From Azospirillum oryzae (GTDB lineage: Bacteria > Pseudomonadota > Alphaproteobacteria > Azospirillales > Azospirillaceae), in NCBI RefSeq assembly GCF_900177515.1, contig NZ_FXAK01000009.1, positions 186,001-250,000 of the forward strand: a stretch of 64,000 nucleotides of DNA, given 5' to 3'. Of this stretch, positions 61,601 through 64,000 are shown one piece after another. Under the pieces are notes generated by a model. The model was not told the DNA's origin. It made no database searches and saw only the letters and a list, made by a program, of their open reading frames with translations. The stretch's first letter is position 1. Each line of letters starts with the position of its first letter. The position numbers and the translations under genes are program-made.

Positions 61601-61800
61601 GTCCGCAGGATGGCGTGCCTCCAGGCCAGCGCCTCCAGCGCCCGCTCCAGGGCCGCAGCGTCCAGCGCTCCATCCAGACGGAAGGCGCGAGTCAGGTTGT
61701 AGGCGGCGTCCGTCGGGTTCAAGCGGTGGAGCAGCCACAAGCGCTCCTGCGCAAGCGACAGCGGTGCCAGCCAATCAGTGCGATTAATAGCTATTTGCAT
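58600..61800 (-). CDS. non-ribosomal peptide synthetase, single C-A-PCP module
   Basis: 1066 aa. Condensation domain at about 10-440 with active HHILSDG (139-145), adenylation domain about 465-975 (YTSGSTGVPKG, NVYGPTETTVW), carrier domain with the phosphopantetheine serine near S999 (LGGHSL). No thioesterase. The ten specificity positions read by hand are D-I-L-Q-V-G-V-V-W-K, close to codes reported for glycine; this is tentative. It would add one residue to a hydroxamate siderophore; other modules are expected outside the window. Confidence 0.92.
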   Translation of the reverse strand: MQIAINRTDWLAPLSLAQERLWLLHRLNPTDAAYNLTRAFRLDGALDAAALERALEALAWRHAILRTRFEERDGVPQQIVLPRPSLRLMREAVQPDEAALAERIREETRRPFDLSAGPPIHATLLPLAGGGAVLLLAMHHILSDGPSNPILARDLMAAYVAALADPEADPSVLLPPLDLQYADHARVQRGEAAQSRIERAVERAVERLGTGIPALELPTDRPRPSVRGSAGARVEFELPGETVSALRALARAEACTPFIPLLAAWQALLGRWSGQDDFAVGVPDAGRNDEELETLVGFFVETQVFRARLTPGLTGRALCRRLRGEALAALSDGAAPIERLLERFDPVRDGSRTPLFQTLLNLRMEAPTSLRLPGLTVTALPVPETTAKLDLALDVAVGEAGAICAIDYATDLFDAATAERLANGFRTLLTGMLADPEAELADLPLMAPSARAEELTRWNDTALVLDPAEDLVAMVERTVADLPDCVALVCGETTLTYRALNARVNRLARWLAARGVGADSLVAVALPRGIDLPVALLAIQKAGGAYLPLDPDQPAARNAHILAHARPVLVIDAPLAEFATGFEDLPEGNLGRPVHPRQLAYTLYTSGSTGVPKGVQIDRQAFASFLYAMQAQIGLVADDRLLAVTTLGFDIAGLELFLPLVAGACVILATREQAHDPQALAGLIERHGVTVLQATPATWRMLLDATERSWPGLRAVCGGEALGAGLARRLLERGVRLLNVYGPTETTVWSAAWSVERAGDGDGTVPIGHAVANNRLYILDDRLEPVPSGVAGDLWIGGLGLARGYGGQPGLTAACFLPNPFPEDGAPGADAGSRLYRTGDRARRRADGAIEFLGRCDHQMKIRGFRIEAAEVEAALDSHPQVRHSVVAAHMPTAGDALLCAYLVTADGTEPPDLHAHLAARLPAYMLPSVCVVLDRLPLNANGKIDRKALPPPDTPAASDGFEPPATDTEARLTALWEEVLERPGLGVTDDFFRLGGHSLRLVRLQTRIRGAFGLDLPLAELFRAPTVRTMAAVIDSRGSRDEADDLAFMAGLLAGDGTAEPGGAP

Positions 61801-61812
61801 CCTTAGACCCGC

Positions 61813-63261
61813 CTATTCCGCCGCGAGGCTGGTGGAGGCCGCGCCTGCCGTCCGGTCGGCCAGTGCGGCCCGAAGGGCGGTCCGGAAGCGGTCGGCGATC
61901 TCATCGATCTCGGCGGCGCTGACGATCAGCGGCGGCAGGAACCGCACCACGGCGCCATGCCGCCCGCCCAGTTCCAGGATCAAGCCTTGCTCCAGGCAGC
62001 GGCGCTGCAGCGACCGGGCAAGCTCGCCGTCGGCCGGCCGCGCACCCGGCCGCTGGGGCGGCCGGCGCTCGTCCACGATCTCGACGCCGATCATCAGGCC
62101 CGGCCCCCGCACGTCGCCCAGGCAGGGATGGTCGGCCTGGATCGCTCGCAGGTGGCCGGTCAACCGCGCGCCCATGGCGGCGGCATGCTCGTCCAGGCGA
62201 TCGGCGCGGATCCGGTGCAGCGTCGCCGAGCCCGCCGCCATCGCCAACTGGTTGCCGCGGAAGGTGCCGGCGTGGGCACCCGGCGCCCAGCAGTCGAGAC
62301 CGGCGTTGTAGACCACCACCGACAGCGGCAGGCTGCCGCCGATCGCCTTCGACAGCACCAGGATGTCGGGCTCGATCCCGGCATGTTCGAAGGCGAACAG
62401 CCGGCCGGTGCGGCCCAGCCCGGTTTGCACCTCGTCGATGACCAGCGGGACGCCATGGGCACGGGTCAGCCGCCGCAGCCCCTGCAGCCAGCGCACCGGC
62501 GCCGGCACCACGCCGCCTTCGCCCTGCACCACCTCCACCACCACGGCCGCAGGCGTCACGACGCCCGATTCCGGATCGCTCAGCAATTGTTCGATCATCG
62601 ACAGGCCGGCATCCACCCCGGCCTCGCCGCCAAGCCCGAAGGGGCACCGGTAGTCGTAGGGATAAGGCAGCATGTGGGCGTCTCCGGCCCCGCCGCCCAA
62701 CGGTCGCTTCGGGCCCAGATTGCCCATGATTGCCAGCGTGCCATGGGTCATGCCGTGGTAGCCGCCGGAGAAGCCGACGATGGTGCGCCGCCCGGTGGCG
62801 GTGCGGGCCAGCTTCATCGCCGCCTCGATCCCATCCGCGCCGGTGGGGCCGCAGAACTGGATCCGGGCATCGCGGGCGAAGGCCGGCGGCAGGGCCGCGA
62901 ACAGATCCTCGACGAACCGGTCCTTGACCGGGGTGGTCAGGTCCAGCGTGTGCAGCGGCAATCCGCTGTCCAGCGTCGCGCGCAGCGCCGCCACGATGTC
63001 CGGATGATTGTGCCCCAGCGCCAGCGTTCCGGCGCCGGCGAGGCAATCGATGAACAGCTGCCCGGCGCTGTCGCGCAGATAGACGCCGCGGCCTTCGGTC
63101 AGCACCAGCGGGATGCGCCGCGGATAGGAGCGCGCGTTCGATTCGCGCGCCTCCTGTCGGCGAAGCATCGGATCGTCGCCGAGGCGGATCGCCGGCTGGG
63201 AACGGAAACCGTCCAGGCTCAATGGCACTGCGATGGTCGGCGCCATGATGGTCGCGGTCAT
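61813..63261 (-). CDS. class-III aminotransferase, diaminobutyrate:2-oxoglutarate type
   Basis: 482 aa from the ATG at 63259-63261. PLP lysine K305 in LSKAIGGS and D276 in VIDEVQTGLGRTG. Motif QFCGPTGADGIEAAMKL (135-151) is typical of diaminobutyrate transaminases such as PvdH and EctB. It makes L-2,4-diaminobutyrate from aspartate semialdehyde, a frequent siderophore residue. No ectA or ectC is adjacent, so ectoine synthesis is unlikely. Starts 45 bases after mbtH. Confidence 0.88.
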   Translation of the reverse strand: MTATIMAPTIAVPLSLDGFRSQPAIRLGDDPMLRRQEARESNARSYPRRIPLVLTEGRGVYLRDSAGQLFIDCLAGAGTLALGHNHPDIVAALRATLDSGLPLHTLDLTTPVKDRFVEDLFAALPPAFARDARIQFCGPTGADGIEAAMKLARTATGRRTIVGFSGGYHGMTHGTLAIMGNLGPKRPLGGGAGDAHMLPYPYDYRCPFGLGGEAGVDAGLSMIEQLLSDPESGVVTPAAVVVEVVQGEGGVVPAPVRWLQGLRRLTRAHGVPLVIDEVQTGLGRTGRLFAFEHAGIEPDILVLSKAIGGSLPLSVVVYNAGLDCWAPGAHAGTFRGNQLAMAAGSATLHRIRADRLDEHAAAMGARLTGHLRAIQADHPCLGDVRGPGLMIGVEIVDERRPPQRPGARPADGELARSLQRRCLEQGLILELGGRHGAVVRFLPPLIVSAAEIDEIADRFRTALRAALADRTAGAASTSLAAE

Positions 63262-63305
63262 GGGCACATCTCCCTCATCGGGAAAACGGGATCGGGCACG
63301 GCCGG

Positions 63306-63515
63306 TCAGGCCGCATCGCCGAGGGCGCGGCGCAGGCTGAGCGGCCGCATGTCGGTCCACACCCGCTCGATGTGGGCGAGGCAGTCCTGCTTGGGGCCGC
63401 TGACGCCGACGGTGCGCCAACCGGCCGGGACCGGCTTGTGGTCGGGCCAGATCGAGTACTGCTCCTCGTCATTCACCACGACGTGAAATCGCGTGTCCGG
63501 GCTGTCCCAGCTCAT
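63306..63515 (-). CDS. MbtH-family protein
   Basis: 69 aa with the family pattern NDEEQYSIWPDHKPVPAGW and the two tryptophans before the C-terminal helix (HIERVWTDMRP). MbtH proteins bind NRPS adenylation domains and are needed for their activity. First gene of the siderophore operon, downstream of a likely Fur-controlled promoter. Confidence 0.95.
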   Translation of the reverse strand: MSWDSPDTRFHVVVNDEEQYSIWPDHKPVPAGWRTVGVSGPKQDCLAHIERVWTDMRPLSLRRALGDAA

Positions 63516-63599
63516 GCCGAAGCTCCTTCAGGTCAGGGCGCGGAAGAGATGATCGTGTTCGGGGAATGCGCGTTCGGAAGATCGCGTCATGTCTTCTTG

Positions 63600-63618
63600 C
63601 ATAATGCGATTGATTCTC
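63600..63618 (-). promoter_or_regulatory. Fur-box-like site (mbtH side)
   Basis: The 19 bases at 63600-63618 (ATAATGCGATTGATTCTC plus the preceding C) match 13 of 19 positions of the classic Fur consensus. They lie about 85 bases upstream of the mbtH start, consistent with iron repression of the operon. Confidence 0.5.
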
Positions 63619-63795
63619 GTTTGCAAGTCGATTTGCAGTGCGCTAACGTCCGTCCCGGCTGCAGGGAGCGGCGGGATTACCCGCAGGATCTGTGTTGTTT
63701 ATCCAACCCCTGTGCCATAGCCGTCCCAAGCACGGCGTAAGACCCGCTGCGATTGCTGCCCCACCTGCCGGCAGGAGCAACGCTCTGTCCCACTA

Positions 63796-63810
63796 TGAGA
63801 ACGATTCTCA
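63796..63810 (+). promoter_or_regulatory. Fur-box-like palindrome (divergent gene side)
   Basis: TGAGAACGATTCTCA is a perfect palindrome apart from its 3-base centre, close to the 7-1-7 Fur heptamer repeat. It lies about 57 bases before the ATG at 63867. Confidence 0.6.
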
Positions 63811-63866
63811 CTCGCAGTAAAGACGTTTCTGTCGACCTGCCCGCAATTGGACGGACCGATCACCCC

Positions 63867-64000
63867 ATGGACCAGCGCATTTTCGATCCGAGCCCCGCCG
63901 CACGCCCCGAAACGCTGGCCGTGCAGCCGCTGCTTCCCGGCGCCGACCTGCCGCTTCTGGTGACGCCGACAGACGGCGCGCTGGACCAAGGTGGATGGCG
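63867..64000 (+). CDS. partial gene at window end, probable TauD/SyrP-type dioxygenase
   Basis: 44 codons before the window ends. The segment PLLPGADLPLLVTPT, followed by DGALDQGGWR, resembles the N-terminus of SyrP-like alpha-ketoglutarate dioxygenases that beta-hydroxylate aspartate in siderophore NRPS clusters. Placement divergent from mbtH behind a Fur-like site fits. Too short for certainty; another siderophore biosynthesis protein is possible. Confidence 0.45.
   Translation, partial: MDQRIFDPSPAARPETLAVQPLLPGADLPLLVTPTDGALDQGGW

Larger units (their letters stand above)
63516..63866. promoter_or_regulatory. divergent siderophore promoter region with Fur-box-like sites
   Basis: AT-richer 351-base region between mbtH and the divergent partial gene. 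It contains two palindromic elements listed separately, one near each gene. No coding ORF of credit seen. Confidence 0.6.

Noticed and set aside
58807..61806. 999-codon plus-strand open frame
   Set aside because: Exact antisense of the NRPS gene; open only because of GC-rich codon bias. Its translation is low-complexity (Gln, Arg, Gly) with no family motif.
61813..63261. EctB of an ectoine pathway
   Set aside because: Family is compatible, but no ectA or ectC is adjacent and the gene lies between mbtH and an NRPS, so a siderophore role is preferred.
1..64000. CRISPR arrays, tRNA or rRNA genes, prophage or plasmid origin
   Set aside because: No repeated spacer arrays, cloverleaf-like sequences with CCA ends, rRNA signatures, integrase, att repeats or replication genes were recognised on reading the window.

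Overview
The window comes from a GC-rich alphaproteobacterium. Gene content (glycine betaine demethylation, bacterial tetrahydromethanopterin genes, NRPS siderophore, ba3-type oxidase) fits Azospirillum or a relative in the Rhodospirillales; this placement is an inference from gene repertoire and base composition only. Nearly all of the window is coding. No tRNA, rRNA, CRISPR array or intact insertion sequence was seen; one decayed IS5-type transposase fragment lies at 6582-6797.

Layout. (a) 1-6559: a minus-strand run encoding a diheme cytochrome c, a Sor-type sulfite dehydrogenase (molybdenum subunit plus monoheme cytochrome) and a ba3-type cytochrome oxidase (small subunit, CuA subunit II, start of subunit I). 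Upstream are malate dehydrogenase, an AcfC-like periplasmic binding protein and a divergent LysR regulator. (b) 6560-10928: a mixed region with the IS remnant, an XRE/MmyB regulator divergent from an SDR protein, and an AraC regulator divergent from an Fsr-type MFS pump. (c) 11030-14368: a minus-strand operon of a glycine betaine binding protein, a fusion of a catalytically degenerate ProV-type ABC ATPase to a chemoreceptor signalling domain, and a formaldehyde-activating-enzyme paralogue without the catalytic histidine. (d) 15019-29355: glycine betaine catabolism and uptake: gbcA, gbcB, a GlxA-type regulator, dgcA, dgcB, ETF alpha and beta, proV, proW, a GNAT protein and pabB. (e) 29367-50050: the H4MPT/methylofuran formaldehyde oxidation block: greA-like, mfnF, mfnD-like, a HisA-like protein, fae, a CitG-like protein, mptN-like, mch, an ATP-grasp protein, mtdB, mptG, fhcB-A-D-C, gbdR, a dihydroneopterin aldolase-like protein, mfnE, a DmrX-like flavoprotein, a pteroate-synthase-like protein, a DUF447 protein and mfnB. 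(f) 49998-64000: an iron locus, minus strand from 63515: mbtH, a diaminobutyrate-type aminotransferase, a one-module NRPS, a cyclic-peptide exporter, a hydroxamate acyltransferase, an ornithine/lysine N-hydroxylase, a TonB-dependent receptor, DUF3649, PepSY and DUF3325 proteins. A divergent partial gene, probably a TauD/SyrP-type hydroxylase, runs off the end.

How it fits together. GbcAB and DgcAB each release formaldehyde from the methyl groups of betaine and dimethylglycine. Fae, MtdB, Mch and FhcABCD can carry that formaldehyde to formate through H4MPT and methylofuran, and the cofactor biosynthesis genes sit alongside. A decamer, TGTCGCAAAA, occurs in the gbcA, dgcA and mptG/fhcB promoter regions, which suggests one regulon under a GbdR-type activator. 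The most unusual element is the ABC-ATPase/chemoreceptor fusion in (c). It looks like a transporter ATPase paralogue that lost catalysis and its CBS region and gained a chemotaxis output domain; it may report betaine transporter state to the chemotaxis kinase.
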